Source of the DNA: Brevibacterium sediminis
GTDB lineage: Bacteria; Actinomycetota; Actinomycetes; Actinomycetales; Brevibacteriaceae
NCBI RefSeq assembly: GCF_013623905.1
Contig: NZ_JABKDD010000008.1
Span: 1 to 64,000 of the forward strand
Direction: 5' to 3'
DNA length: 64,000 nt
Shown: positions 35,066 to 44,944 of the stretch, piece by piece
Numbering within the stretch: position 1 is the first letter of the stretch
How the letters are laid out: each line of letters starts with the position of its first letter
Program-made: the position numbers and the translations under genes
The notes under the pieces: generated by a model
Told to the model about the DNA's origin: nothing
The model's input: only the letters and a program-made list of their open reading frames with translations
Database searches by the model: none

Positions 35066-37177
35066 TCAGCTGTCGATGCGTTCGGCATCAAGGACGGCAG
35101 CGCCGGAGACGATGAATTCCTTGCGCGGCCCGACCGATGATCCCATGAGGAGCTCGAAGGTGTTCTCCGCCATCTCGGCATCCTCCATCGTCACTCGACG
35201 CAGGGTGCGCATGCTCGGGTCCATGGTCGTCTCGGCCAGCTGATCGGCATCCATCTCGCCGAGGCCCTTGTACCGCTGGATCGGCTCCTTGTAGGTCTTC
35301 TTCTGCTTCTCGAGCTTCTTCAGCAGAGCGTGGAGCTCGGCTTCGGTGTAGGTGTAGACGATGTCATTGGGCGTTCCGCGCTTCGTCACGACCTCGACTC
35401 GGTGCAGCGGAGGCACGGCCGCGAAGACGCGACCGGCCTCGACCAGCGGCTTCATGTACCGGAAGAACAGAGTCAGCAGGAGAGTGCGAATATGCGCTCC
35501 GTCGACATCGGCGTCTGTCATGATGATGACTCGGCCGTACCGTGCAGCGTCGATATCAAAGCTGCGCCCGGAGCCGGCGCCGATGACCTGGATGAGCGCT
35601 GAGCATTCGACATTGGCGAGCATGTCGGCCAGAGTCGCCTTCTGCACGTTGAGGATCTTCCCGCGGATGGGGAACAGCGCCTGATGGTCGGAATTGCGAG
35701 CGGCCTTCGCCGTACCCATCGCCGAGTCTCCCTCGACGATGAACAGCTCCGTGTTCTCCACCCCGTTGTCACGGCAGTCGTAGAGCTTCGCCGGCAGCGA
35801 AGAGGCTTCCAGCGCGGTCTTCCGTCGCTGGTTCTCCTTGTGGGTGCGGGCGGAGATGCGTGACTTCATCTCGGCCACGACTTTCTCCATGAGCACGGCG
35901 GCCTGCTGCTTCTCAGCACGCTTGGTCGAGGCAAGCACCTCGCCGAGCTGAGACTCCACGGTCTTCGCCACGATCTGTCGCACTGCCGCGGTGCCGAGGA
36001 CCTCCTTGGTCTGCCCTTCGAACTGGGGTTCGGCCAGCTGCACGGTGACGACGGCGGTGATGCCGGCGAGCACATCGTCCTTCTCGAGCTTGTCCTTGCC
36101 GACCTTGAGCTTGCGTGCGTTGGCGTCGACGGCCTTGCGCATCGCCTTCAGGCAGGCCTGTTCGAACCCGGCGAGGTGTGTGCCGCCCTGTGGAGTGGCG
36201 ACGACGTTGACGAAGGACTTCAGCTTCGTGTCGTAGCCGGTCCCCCAGCGCAGAGCGATATCGACGCCGACCTCGCGTTCGACTTCCTTGGACTCGAGGT
36301 GACCCGAGGAATTGAGGACCGGGACGGTCTCCTTGAAGGTGCCGGTGTTCTGCAATCGCCAGGTGTCGGTGATCGGCGGGTCGATGGAGAGGTGATCGAC
36401 GAATTCGGTGATTCCGCCGTCGAACTTGAAGACCTCTTCGCGCTCCTCGATGACGGCGCCGGTCTCGTCACGGGCGGCACCGCGACGATCGACGATGCGC
36501 AGCTCGAGACCGGGCACGAGGAATGCGGTCTGACGGGCGCGTTCGACCAGATGCGGGTAGTCGAACTGAGCCTTGGACAGGAAGATCTGCGGATCGGCCC
36601 AGTACTGGACCCGAGTGCCGGTGGCGCCGCGTTTGGCCTTGCCGACGATGTCGAGACCGGTCGGCTCCTGGAAGGCCTCGAAGGGGTTGTCGGGGCTCGC
36701 TGTGCCGGAGGAGTCGTCGAAGCGTCCGGGAACGCCTCGGCGGAAGGACATCTTGTGCACCTTCGATCCGCGGGTGACCTCGACGTCGAGGCGAGCGGAC
36801 AGGGCGTTGACGACCGAGGCGCCGACTCCGTGCAGTCCGCCCGAAGCAGCGTAGGAGGAGCCGCCGAACTTTCCGCCGGCATGGAGCTTGGTCATGACGA
36901 CTTCGACGCCGGTCAGCCCGGTCTTCGGTTCGATGTCGACGGGGATGCCGCGGCCCTTGTCGGTGACGGCCACCGATCCGTCAGCGGCGAGTTCGATGAG
37001 GATCTCTGAACCGTGTCCTCCGAGCGCCTCGTCGACGGAGTTGTCGATGACCTCCCACAGACAGTGCATGAGTCCACGGGAATCGGTCGTGCCGATGTAC
37101 ATGCCGGGTCGCTTGCGAACCGCCTCAAGACCGGACAGGACGGACAGGTGCCTGGCGCCGTAGCTTTCGTCTTCCAC
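35066..37177 (-). CDS. parE: DNA topoisomerase subunit B (ParE/GyrB family, probable topoisomerase IV)
   Basis: The 703-residue ATPase subunit of a type IIA topoisomerase. The GHKL ATP site is seen in NSVDEAL, GRGIPV and GGLHGVGASVVNALS, and the TOPRIM domain in EGDSAMGTAKAARN and DADVDGAHIRTLL. Length and C-terminus fit ParE or GyrB. I call parE because it lies near the primary sigma factor gene, where parE sits in Streptomyces and relatives, and not beside dnaN/recF where gyrB is found. No parC is in the window, so the partner must be elsewhere. Confidence 0.85.
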   Translation of the reverse strand: MEDESYGARHLSVLSGLEAVRKRPGMYIGTTDSRGLMHCLWEVIDNSVDEALGGHGSEILIELAADGSVAVTDKGRGIPVDIEPKTGLTGVEVVMTKLHAGGKFGGSSYAASGGLHGVGASVVNALSARLDVEVTRGSKVHKMSFRRGVPGRFDDSSGTASPDNPFEAFQEPTGLDIVGKAKRGATGTRVQYWADPQIFLSKAQFDYPHLVERARQTAFLVPGLELRIVDRRGAARDETGAVIEEREEVFKFDGGITEFVDHLSIDPPITDTWRLQNTGTFKETVPVLNSSGHLESKEVEREVGVDIALRWGTGYDTKLKSFVNVVATPQGGTHLAGFEQACLKAMRKAVDANARKLKVGKDKLEKDDVLAGITAVVTVQLAEPQFEGQTKEVLGTAAVRQIVAKTVESQLGEVLASTKRAEKQQAAVLMEKVVAEMKSRISARTHKENQRRKTALEASSLPAKLYDCRDNGVENTELFIVEGDSAMGTAKAARNSDHQALFPIRGKILNVQKATLADMLANVECSALIQVIGAGSGRSFDIDAARYGRVIIMTDADVDGAHIRTLLLTLFFRYMKPLVEAGRVFAAVPPLHRVEVVTKRGTPNDIVYTYTEAELHALLKKLEKQKKTYKEPIQRYKGLGEMDADQLAETTMDPSMRTLRRVTMEDAEMAENTFELLMGSSVGPRKEFIVSGAAVLDAERIDS

Positions 37178-37303
37178 ACAATTCCTCTCGTTCGATTAAA
37201 TTCTAATCGCTGCGCGCTCAGGACCCTATTCCCTCGGGCTCGTGTCGGAAATGCATCCGGTCGACCCCGACCATGGGCACGCCTTTGCTGAAACAATGGA
37301 GTC

Positions 37304-38152
37304 ATGCCGCATCGCCTCCTCGTCCCAAGTCTCCTTCTCACCGCCGCTCTCAGCCTGCCCGGACTGGCGGCCTGCTCCCAGGACGCAGGTGCCCCCGAAC
37401 GAACGAGTCAGGCGGCCGAGACAACCGACGCGTCTCCGACTGCCGGCAACGGTGCGGACGGAGGCGACGACGCGAAGTCGGGCACCGCCTCGGCGAAGGA
37501 GGAAGAGGCGGATCTCAAAGGGAAGGTCATCGCGATCGATCCGGGACACAACGGCGGAAATGCGGACCATCCGGAGAGGATCAACCGGCAGGTTCCGGAC
37601 GGACGCGGCGGAACGAAGGCCTGCAACACCACGGGCACCTCGACGAATTCCGACTATCCGGAAGCCGATTTCACCTGGGCCGTGGCGAAGAAGCTGCAGA
37701 AGTCGCTGACCGACGCCGGAGCCGAGGTCGTGCTCAGCCGGAAGGACAACGCAGGAGTCGGACCGTGCGTGGACGAGCGCGGACAGTTCGCCGACGACGC
37801 GGACGTGCTGGTGAGCATCCATGCCAACGGCAGCGAGTCGAGTTCGGTGAAGGGCTTCCACATCATCGTCGCCGATCCCGGTGAGGACGAGAAGACCGAG
37901 AAGGCCTCCGGGGACCTGGCGAAGTCCGTGGGGAGTTCGATGGGTGAGGAGTTCACCCCGAACAGGGCCTATGGAAAGGATGCGATCAGCCGTCGCCCGG
38001 ATCTGGCCGGGTTGAACAACGCATCTGTTCCCGCCGTCATCGTCGAATGCGGAGAGATGCGCAACCCGTCGGAGGCAGAGCTCATGGAGTCGAAATCCGG
38101 GCAGAGGAAATATGCCGATGCCCTGTTCGACGGCATCGTCGACTGGTTCTGA
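37304..38152 (+). CDS. N-acetylmuramoyl-L-alanine amidase, lipoprotein
   Basis: A 282-residue lipoprotein: the signal peptide ends with the lipobox LAAC at about residues 22-25, then comes an acidic Ala/Thr/Ser-rich spacer to about residue 68. The amidase_3 domain follows with VIAIDPGHNGG (zinc histidine), a glutamate near 'SDYPEADFTWAVAKKL', 'VSIHANGSES' (second histidine) and 'VIVECGEMRNPSE' (catalytic glutamate). It should cleave the amide between MurNAc and the stem peptide outside the membrane. It is divergent from parE and followed by a strong hairpin. Confidence 0.93.
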   Translation: MPHRLLVPSLLLTAALSLPGLAACSQDAGAPERTSQAAETTDASPTAGNGADGGDDAKSGTASAKEEEADLKGKVIAIDPGHNGGNADHPERINRQVPDGRGGTKACNTTGTSTNSDYPEADFTWAVAKKLQKSLTDAGAEVVLSRKDNAGVGPCVDERGQFADDADVLVSIHANGSESSSVKGFHIIVADPGEDEKTEKASGDLAKSVGSSMGEEFTPNRAYGKDAISRRPDLAGLNNASVPAVIVECGEMRNPSEAELMESKSGQRKYADALFDGIVDWF

Positions 38153-38163
38153 CCCGGAAACGC

Positions 38164-38196
38164 CGAACGCCCCTGGGACGATCCCAGGGGCGTTCG
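38164..38196. terminator. Bidirectional terminator between the amidase and sigma-factor genes
   Basis: A perfect 15-bp stem, CGAACGCCCCTGGGA (38164-38178) with 38182-38196, around a CGA loop, 11 bases after the amidase stop. Confidence 0.87.
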
Positions 38197-38236
38197 CAGC
38201 TGACTGATCCGGCTCGTGGACCGGCCGAGGTGAGAA

Positions 38237-39667
38237 TCAGTCGAGGTAGTCGCGCAGCACCTGCGAGCGGGACGGGTGACGCAGCTTAGCCATCGTCTTC
38301 GACTCGATCTGGCGGATGCGCTCACGGGTGACGCCGTAGACCTTGCCGATCTCGTCGAGGGTCTTCGGCTGACCGTCGTTGAGTCCGAAGCGCATGGACA
38401 CCACTCCCGCTTCACGTTCCGAGAGCGTGTCGAGCACGGAGTGCAGCTGCTCCTGGAGGAGGGTGAAGCTCACCGAGTCCGAGGGCACAACTGCCTCGGA
38501 GTCCTCGATGAGGTCGCCGAACTCCGAGTCGCCGTCTTCACCGAGCGGGGTGTGCAGCGAGATGGGCTCGCGACCGTACTTCTGGACCTCGACGACACGC
38601 TCGGGTGTCATGTCGAGTTCCTTCGCGAGCTCTTCCGGGGTCGGTTCGCGACCGAGGTCCTGCAGCATCTGGCGCTGCACGCGGGCGAGCTTGTTGATGA
38701 CCTCGACCATGTGCACCGGAATGCGGATCGTCCGAGCCTGGTCGGCCATCGCGCGGGTGATGGCCTGGCGGATCCACCACGTGGCGTAGGTCGAGAACTT
38801 GAAGCCCTTCGTGTAGTCGAACTTCTCGACGGCGCGGATGAGGCCGAGGTTGCCTTCCTGGATGAGGTCGAGGAACAGCATTCCGCGGCCGGTGTAGCGT
38901 TTGGCCAGGGACACGACGAGTCGGAGGTTGGCTTCCAACAGATGGTTCTTCGCGATGCGACCGTCGTGGATGATCCACTTGTAGTCCATCGTTTCGCGCG
39001 GGTCGGTCACCTCTCCGCCGTCGAGCAGATGCTCGGCGTACATTCCGGCTTCGATGCGCTTGGCGAGATCGACCTCTTCGGCGGCATTGAGCAGGGCCAC
39101 CTTGCCGATCTGCTTGAGGTAGTCCTTGACCGGGTCTGCGGTCGCACCGGCGGAGACGACCTGCTGAGCGGGCGCGTCCTCTTCGTCGGCATCGGAGACG
39201 ATGAAGCCACCGGCCTCGGCCACGGCGGCATTCTTCTCCTTCTCTTCCGAGTTCTTCGTCTCGGTCGCCTCGGCGGGGCTCTCCTCTGTGGCCAGAGCGT
39301 CCGCGGCCGGTTCGACTTCCTCGGTGGTGTCGATATCGTCGTCGGCCTTCTTCGCCTTGGTCGCCTTCTTGGCTTCCTTGGCGGCGGTGGCCTTCGTCGT
39401 GGTCTTCGCCGGAGCAGCCGTCGACTTCGCGGCGGCTGTCTTCTTCGCAGCAGTCGTCTTCTTCGACGCAGCCGTCTCGGTCTTTGCGGCCGTCGACTTC
39501 GCGGTCGTCGGCTTCGCGGTCGCTGTCTTCTTGGCTCCGGCAGCGGTCGTCTTCTTCGCAGTGGACTTCGACGCCGCAGTGGTCTTGGATCCACCGGTCG
39601 AGGTCGTGCCGGCCGTTCCCTCCGACTTCTCCGTCACCGTTGTGGATTCCTTGTCGACTCTGGGCAC
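38237..39667 (-). CDS. sigA: RNA polymerase primary sigma factor (SigA/HrdB)
   Basis: The 476-residue main sigma factor. After a lysine/alanine/threonine-rich N-terminal extension (about residues 15-115) and an acidic stretch come region 1.2 ([20 protein letters not shown]), region 2 ([20 protein letters not shown], then [15 protein letters not shown]), region 3 and region 4 ([20 protein letters not shown], ending QVLRDYLD). I chose GTG at 39667 because AAAGGTG lies just upstream; an ATG 13 codons earlier is possible. Transcribed alone towards the terminator shared with the amidase gene. Confidence 0.97.
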   Translation of the reverse strand: MPRVDKESTTVTEKSEGTAGTTSTGGSKTTAASKSTAKKTTAAGAKKTATAKPTTAKSTAAKTETAASKKTTAAKKTAAAKSTAAPAKTTTKATAAKEAKKATKAKKADDDIDTTEEVEPAADALATEESPAEATETKNSEEKEKNAAVAEAGGFIVSDADEEDAPAQQVVSAGATADPVKDYLKQIGKVALLNAAEEVDLAKRIEAGMYAEHLLDGGEVTDPRETMDYKWIIHDGRIAKNHLLEANLRLVVSLAKRYTGRGMLFLDLIQEGNLGLIRAVEKFDYTKGFKFSTYATWWIRQAITRAMADQARTIRIPVHMVEVINKLARVQRQMLQDLGREPTPEELAKELDMTPERVVEVQKYGREPISLHTPLGEDGDSEFGDLIEDSEAVVPSDSVSFTLLQEQLHSVLDTLSEREAGVVSMRFGLNDGQPKTLDEIGKVYGVTRERIRQIESKTMAKLRHPSRSQVLRDYLD

Positions 39668-40001
39668 GTGTTCACCTTTCGCGAGCGTTGAAACTTCCCC
39701 ATGCATTCGGACAGTACTAAGACCCAAGTCAAGTGGTCCGCGTGCGGTCCGGGGCGAACGCAGAGTTCGCCCATCATGCAATGACTGGGTCAACGCTTAA
39801 TTTTCTCACGTTATTCCCCGCTTTGCGAATCGGCCGTCGAAGACTCCGGGACGATCCGTCCGGCCTGTCCCCGACAACAATGTGACCTGCGAATCTGTTC
39901 CCCTCGCCTCCCCCTCACCTTCCCCTCGCAACGATCTCGCCGAGGCGGCCGACCGTCCGCATCGGGGAGACCGACCGTCCGCGCCGTACACGGCGGCCCG
40001 A
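39668..40001. promoter_or_regulatory. Upstream region of sigA
   Basis: Holds the sigA leader and promoter. A hairpin GGGCGAAC-GCAGA-GTTCGCCC lies at 39752-39772, in the likely 5' leader. TTGACC and TTGACT hexamers occur on the minus strand but no convincing -10 at correct spacing was found. The upstream DUF4192 gene is co-oriented, so read-through is possible. Confidence 0.4.
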
Positions 40002-41174
40002 TCAGATGGTCGTACGCTGAGCCTCCGTCAGCCAGCGGGGCAGGCACCCCATATCGACCGCGCTGACGATGAGTTCGGCCAGCCCGTGTTCGGCTTCGAG
40101 CCCGAGGGCGGCACGGGCATAGTTCAACGCCATCGTCGATCCGCCCAGAGACCATTCGAACCAGGCGATGACGGCATAGGTGTTGGCTCTGGCCCGCGGG
40201 TGGCCGGCCTGCAGGTAGTCCTTGAGGAAGGCGATGGTGAGCATGATGTCGCGCGGCCTGGGTGCACGCGCTGAGAGCCCGACGAGCTGTTGAGCCGCCC
40301 GTGCTTGAGAGACCACACGGCGGCTCATCACGATGAGTTCGTCACCGTCGAGTCCCTTGACCAGGGAGGGTGGGAAGTCTGGGTGGTCGAAGCTGAGGAT
40401 CATCTCGAGTGCGTCGCGCGACCATTTCTCGACGAGCAGGGTATCGAGTGCCATCACGGTGGGCAGGTCCATGAGGTCGTGGATGCGCGCCTCGTCGATC
40501 GCGTCCTCCTCGCACCGCATGGCGTCCAGGCGCGGGTAGAACTCGGCGAGGATCGCGAAGGCCTCGTCCGTGCCCATCCACTCCTCGGCGTGTCCGCGAC
40601 GACTGTCGGCGAAGGCTTCGGCGGGCATCGGGGCGATCACGAGATCCTCCGGATCGTTGACTGGATTGGATCCGCCGGCGACAAGTTCCGTGGCACACGC
40701 CGAGGTGGTTGCCTCGATCAGCGGTGTGCAGTCATAGCCGTCCTCGTCGATGCGTCCGAAGTGCTCTTGGTTGACCCACCATGCGCTGAGGGCGTCGACG
40801 CTTCTGGCGGCGAAGGTGATGGCCAGTTCGTCGATCGCCGCCCGGATGAGACCACGGTGGACCTCTGCGTATTCGGCGTCTGCACCGGCGCCGAAGGCGC
40901 TGACCGGCTGATAGTCATCATCGTAGAGAACGAGGAAGACCCCGGTGACCGTACCGGCGCGCATGACGAGGTCGGCGTACCAGCCGCCGCCTTCGGACAG
41001 CGTCTGCGCCGCGCTCTCCCGGTCGAAGTCGATGCGCATCGTGGTCGAGCTGGTCTGGGACCCGTTGAGCTCGGTGCCGACGATGACAGCGACGAGGCTG
41101 CGACGCGGGGTGTACCCGAGAGTATGGGGGATGATCCCGATGATGTCCTCGGGTGTGCGGGCCGGTGTCTTCAC
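40002..41174 (-). CDS. DUF4192 domain protein
   Basis: A 390-residue actinobacterial protein beginning VKTPARTPEDIIGIIPHTLG and including 'YTPRRSLVAVIV', the DUF4192 opening. The middle is acidic and the last 100 residues are helical, with 'LPRWLTEAQR' at the end. GTG at 41174 is fixed by AAGGAGG five bases upstream; the longer frame to 41366 has no such site. DUF4192 genes often lie beside the primary sigma factor gene in actinobacteria, as here. Function unknown. Confidence 0.87.
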   Translation of the reverse strand: MKTPARTPEDIIGIIPHTLGYTPRRSLVAVIVGTELNGSQTSSTTMRIDFDRESAAQTLSEGGGWYADLVMRAGTVTGVFLVLYDDDYQPVSAFGAGADAEYAEVHRGLIRAAIDELAITFAARSVDALSAWWVNQEHFGRIDEDGYDCTPLIEATTSACATELVAGGSNPVNDPEDLVIAPMPAEAFADSRRGHAEEWMGTDEAFAILAEFYPRLDAMRCEEDAIDEARIHDLMDLPTVMALDTLLVEKWSRDALEMILSFDHPDFPPSLVKGLDGDELIVMSRRVVSQARAAQQLVGLSARAPRPRDIMLTIAFLKDYLQAGHPRARANTYAVIAWFEWSLGGSTMALNYARAALGLEAEHGLAELIVSAVDMGCLPRWLTEAQRTTI

Positions 41175-41430
41175 TGCGTCCTCCTTGATCAGTGTGGAAC
41201 CGGCTGATGCGGAGCGGTTCCTGTGACTGAGGCGAGGCCCATGCCTGGGATGGGCTGCCTGTCTGGGTACCCACTTCAACCGATCCCGCATCCGTTCCTC
41301 CAGATCCTGGTCTGCGCCTGTGGATGGACCACACGGGTCCACAGCGCTCTGGTGGGCGAGTCGCATCCGTCATCCCCACGAGAATCCGGGCCGAATTGCC
41401 TCACACGCCTTACTGGCATACAAGTGAGGA

Positions 41431-42222
41431 GTGGCGAAGCGACGGATATACACAGCTCCTGGTTCTCAAGTGGTCGACATCTCGACGGGTGAAGCCCGGC
41501 TGGAGAAGCTCGACGGTGAGGCCGATTCCTATGTGCTCCACGTCAATGGGGTCCCTTCTTCGTCGATCACGCTCAGCGATCCGCAGCGACTGGACTTCGA
41601 GTACCTGGACTGGATGCGACGCATCATCGACGTTCAGCTCCCTGACCGGACGCTGCGGGCCGCACACATCGGTGCCGCCGGCTGTGCTCTGGCCCGGGCG
41701 CTGAACTCGGCACGACCGGGATCGAAGCAGACGGCGATCGACATCGATGCCAAGCTGCTCGACTTCGCTCGCGACTGGTTCGACCTGCCCCGCTCCCCCG
41801 CCCTGGCGCTGCGCGCCGGCGACGGAGCGGTGGAGATCGGCAAGTTCCGGCCCGAGACCCTCGACGTCCTCGTCCGCGACGCCTTCGACCACGACTCGGT
41901 TCCTGCCTCTCTGCAGACTTCGGAGTTCTTCGCCTCCTGCGCCGAGGCGGTCAAGGGCTCCGGCATCTATGTCGCCAATGTGCCTGACTCAGGTGACCAC
42001 CGCGTCCTCCGGTCCGAACTCCGCAGCCTCGGCGACCACTTCGCCCATCTTGCCGCTGCCACGGAACCGGCGATCCTCAAGGGACGTCGACGCGGAAACG
42101 TCGTCGTCCTCGCCTCCAATACTCCCCTCGACACGGGCGGGCTCGACCGCAGTCTGCGCACCGCCGCCTCCTCAGCGACCTTCCTGGCGGGAGCAGAACT
42201 GCGCTCCAGGTTGGGCCTCTGA
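41431..42222 (+). CDS. Spermidine-synthase-like SAM/nucleoside-binding protein
   Basis: The 263-residue protein has the spermidine-synthase Rossmann fold: 'AAHIGAAGCALARALNSARP' is the glycine-rich nucleotide loop, 'TAIDIDAKLLDFARDWF' the acidic strand end, and 'LRAGDGAVEI' followed by 'LDVLVRDAFDHDSVP' the next core strands. The polyamine-binding aspartates of true spermidine synthases are not obvious, so a methyltransferase or regulatory role is equally possible. Start GTG at 41431 has GAGGA just upstream. It is 234 bases from the HelD-like gene, same strand. Confidence 0.78.
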   Translation: MAKRRIYTAPGSQVVDISTGEARLEKLDGEADSYVLHVNGVPSSSITLSDPQRLDFEYLDWMRRIIDVQLPDRTLRAAHIGAAGCALARALNSARPGSKQTAIDIDAKLLDFARDWFDLPRSPALALRAGDGAVEIGKFRPETLDVLVRDAFDHDSVPASLQTSEFFASCAEAVKGSGIYVANVPDSGDHRVLRSELRSLGDHFAHLAAATEPAILKGRRRGNVVVLASNTPLDTGGLDRSLRTAASSATFLAGAELRSRLGL

Positions 42223-42455
42223 TCTTCACGAGATCGGGACTCTGACCTTCACGTCGGCACCGGCCGCCTCTCGGGTCCCACGCTCCTGCACTTTCCGACC
42301 CAGCTGGCTCTTCTCCCCTCGCCCTGCTGACCCGGCTGGCTCTGCCTACCCCCGGCAGACAGGGAATGTGAGGTACGCCCCGGTCCGAAATGACGATGCG
42401 ACTACAGACACCGGGGAAAGTTCGGCATAATTGAATGCCGACCCAAGAAGGTGAG

Positions 42456-44687
42456 ATGACCGAAACTTCAGAAATTCGTGTCGAGCAGACCAAGCTCGAC
42501 GAGCTCTATGCCCGCCTCGATGAGCTCCGGGAGGAGACGACGGCCCGCCTGGGCACGGTGAGGGTCTCCGAGGTCGGAGGCAACCACCAGCACCGCACCG
42601 AACGCGATGCCTTCGCGACGATGTACGAAGATCAGCTCATCCGTCTCGACGGCGCCGAGGAGGGGCTGTGCTTCGGTCGCCTCGACATCATCGACGAAGA
42701 CGACCCCACCTACATCGGTCGCATCGGACTCACCGACGAACAGCGTCAGCAGATCCTCATCGACTGGAGGGCACCGGCTGCCGAGCGCTTCTACCAGTCG
42801 ACGGCCGCCAACCCCGACGGGATCGCCCGCCGACGTCACCTCGTCACCGCGAACCGGAAGGTCACCGGCATCGAAGACGATGTGCTCGACATCGACGCAC
42901 TCGATGACGCTCAGCGGTCGAATCTCCAGGGCGAAGGCGCACTCCTCGCCGCCCTCAGCACTCATCGCACCGGACGGATGGGCGATATCGTCGCAACCAT
43001 CCAGGCCGAGCAGGATGCGATCATCCGCCGCCCGCTCTCCGGCGTGCTCGTCGTCCAGGGAGGGCCGGGAACCGGCAAGACCGCCGTCGCGCTCCACCGT
43101 GCCGCTTTCCTCCTCTACCGTCACCGGGAGCGCATCGCGAAGTCCGGTGTCCTCCTCGTCGGCCCGTCGACTGTGTTCCTCAAGTACATCGAGAAGGTTC
43201 TGCCCAGCCTCGGCGAAACCGGGGCCGTTCTGCTCACTCCCGGTCAGCTGTATCCGGGACTCGATACGGATGCCGCAGATGCACCGGCTGTCGCCGAGAT
43301 CAAGGGCCGCTCCGTCATGGCTCGGGTGCTGAAGAACCATGTTGCGAACTACCAGCGCATTCCCGATCACGATGTCGAGATGCGGGTGCGTTCGCACACG
43401 ATCGTGCTGCGTCGTAAGGACGTTCAGTCCGCGCGCGATCGGGCTCGTCGCAGCGGGGACCCGCACAATGCCGCCCGCACCGGTTTCGTCACCGGTCTGC
43501 TGAAGATCCTCGCCGAGGATCTCGCCCGTGAGATGGGGATGGATGCGGCCGGCGAACGGCTGCCCGAGCTGCTCGAAGACCTGCGCTCCTCCGTCGACGT
43601 CCGACGCGCCCTCAACCTCGCATGGTTCCCCATCGGCCCGGCCGCCGCGCTGCGGTCTCTGCTGGGCAGGCCGCACAAGCTGCAGGCCGCTGCCCGCAAG
43701 GTCCTCACTCCTGCCGAGCAGTCGATGCTGCTCGAGCAGCGTCGGGATGAGTTCACGGTCGACGATGTGCCGCTGCTCGACGAGTTGGCCGAGCTGCTCG
43801 GTTCCGCCCCGCAGCAGACGCAGGCGCGGGATGACTCGGCACGCGAATACGCCGAAGCCGTCGTCGACATGACCGAGACCGGAGGGATGGTCTCCGCCGA
43901 GACCCTCGCTGCCCGCTGGGAGGAACAGGGACCGACGATGACGCTGGCCGAACGCGCTCTCGAGGACCGCGAGTGGACGTACGGCCACCTCGTCGTCGAT
44001 GAGGCGCAGGAGCTCTCTCCCATGCAGTGGCGGGTGCTCTTCCGTCGCGTGCCGTCGAAGTCGGCCACGGTCGTCGGTGACCTCGCCCAGTCCTCGCAGG
44101 TCGACAACGCCCGCACCTGGTCATCGATCCTGAGCGAATTCGTCGGAGATCGTTTCGCCCTCCAGGTGCTCACGGTCTCCTACCGCACCCCGCAGTCGGT
44201 GATGGATCTGGCCAATCGCTACCTGCACCGGCATTTCCCGCAGCTCGAGCTCGTCGAATCGGTGCGCCAGGGAGGATCGGATCCGCGCCTGGATACCTTC
44301 GCCGACGAATCGGAGATGCTGGGCGCCCTCCCCGAGGCGGTCGCGGCCGAGGTGTCCGCCGCCGAAGGTGGGAAGATCGCCGTCATCGCTGATGAGGAAC
44401 TCATCGAGCCCATCGCCGAGGCGATCGCGGACTTCGATTTCGGGCGGTCGGTCACGGGCTTGGATCATCAGATCGCCCTCATCACCCCGCAGCAGGCCAA
44501 AGGCCTCGAGTTCGATGCGGTGATCATCGTCGAACCCGGCTGCATCGCTCCGCTCGGCGGCGAAGAGGGCGTCGGCGGCCTCTATGTGGCGCTGACCCGC
44601 ACGACTGAACGTCTGCGTGTCCTGGCATCGGCATCGACGGAACTCACCGAGCTCTTCTCCGCCGAAACGATCCGCCAAGCCGGCTGA
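42456..44687 (+). CDS. helD: HelD-like UvrD/Rep-family ATPase (RNA polymerase recycling factor)
   Basis: A protein of about 743 residues with an N-terminal coiled-coil arm (about residues 8-35), superfamily-1 motif I 'QGGPGTGKTAVALHRAAFLL', an insertion domain, motif II 'VVDEAQELSPMQWR' and motif VI-like 'GGLYVALTRTTERL'. In actinobacteria and bacilli such proteins bind RNA polymerase and release it from nucleic acid, giving some rifampicin tolerance. I chose the ATG at 42456 with AAGAAGG upstream, over the ATG at 42435. CATAAT at 42426-42431 is a likely -10. Confidence 0.85.
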   Translation: MTETSEIRVEQTKLDELYARLDELREETTARLGTVRVSEVGGNHQHRTERDAFATMYEDQLIRLDGAEEGLCFGRLDIIDEDDPTYIGRIGLTDEQRQQILIDWRAPAAERFYQSTAANPDGIARRRHLVTANRKVTGIEDDVLDIDALDDAQRSNLQGEGALLAALSTHRTGRMGDIVATIQAEQDAIIRRPLSGVLVVQGGPGTGKTAVALHRAAFLLYRHRERIAKSGVLLVGPSTVFLKYIEKVLPSLGETGAVLLTPGQLYPGLDTDAADAPAVAEIKGRSVMARVLKNHVANYQRIPDHDVEMRVRSHTIVLRRKDVQSARDRARRSGDPHNAARTGFVTGLLKILAEDLAREMGMDAAGERLPELLEDLRSSVDVRRALNLAWFPIGPAAALRSLLGRPHKLQAAARKVLTPAEQSMLLEQRRDEFTVDDVPLLDELAELLGSAPQQTQARDDSAREYAEAVVDMTETGGMVSAETLAARWEEQGPTMTLAERALEDREWTYGHLVVDEAQELSPMQWRVLFRRVPSKSATVVGDLAQSSQVDNARTWSSILSEFVGDRFALQVLTVSYRTPQSVMDLANRYLHRHFPQLELVESVRQGGSDPRLDTFADESEMLGALPEAVAAEVSAAEGGKIAVIADEELIEPIAEAIADFDFGRSVTGLDHQIALITPQQAKGLEFDAVIIVEPGCIAPLGGEEGVGGLYVALTRTTERLRVLASASTELTELFSAETIRQAG

Positions 44688-44700
44688 CCCAAACCCCGTA

Positions 44701-44762
44701 TTACTACCTGACGGCGGCCCAGCAACCTCGCGCGAGGTTGCTGGGCCGCCGTCAGGTAGTAA
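44701..44762. repeat. Perfect 62-bp palindrome, copy 2
   Basis: Identical at every base to the palindrome at 23765-23826, including the outer TTACTACC and GGTAGTAA ends; the flanks differ. It lies 13 bases after the helD stop and between convergent genes (helD and nrdR), the same setting as copy 1. Confidence 0.95.
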
Positions 44763-44781
44763 TTGAGGGGTGAATGTGAAA

Positions 44782-44822
44782 GGCCGCTTGGGTTCGGCTT
44801 CCCCTCCGAACCGCAAGCGGCC
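44782..44822. terminator. Second hairpin between helD and nrdR
   Basis: GGCCGCTTG plus GGTTCGG pairs with CCGAACC plus CAAGCGGCC, with one bulged G and an 8-base loop. Long GC stem between convergent genes, suitable for termination in both directions. Confidence 0.7.
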
Positions 44823-44944
44823 GCGCGCCGTAGCGCGCACGTTCAATACTACACAACTATTTCTGTACCGCGGTACTCGAAACGAAGATTTCTGACAGAA
44901 ATCTCAGCAGTCTCAGGATCCGGTCGGCCGGGTCCCCGAGCAGC

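Noticed and set aside
39752-39772. LexA box upstream of sigA
   Set aside because: CGAAC and GTTCG are five bases apart, where the SOS box needs four; more likely a leader hairpin.
41402-42456. Polyamine synthesis operon
   Set aside because: The spermidine-synthase-like protein lacks clear polyamine-binding acidic residues and no decarboxylase gene is nearby.
42468-43988. Open frame of 506 codons on the minus strand
   Set aside because: Antisense shadow of the HelD-like gene.
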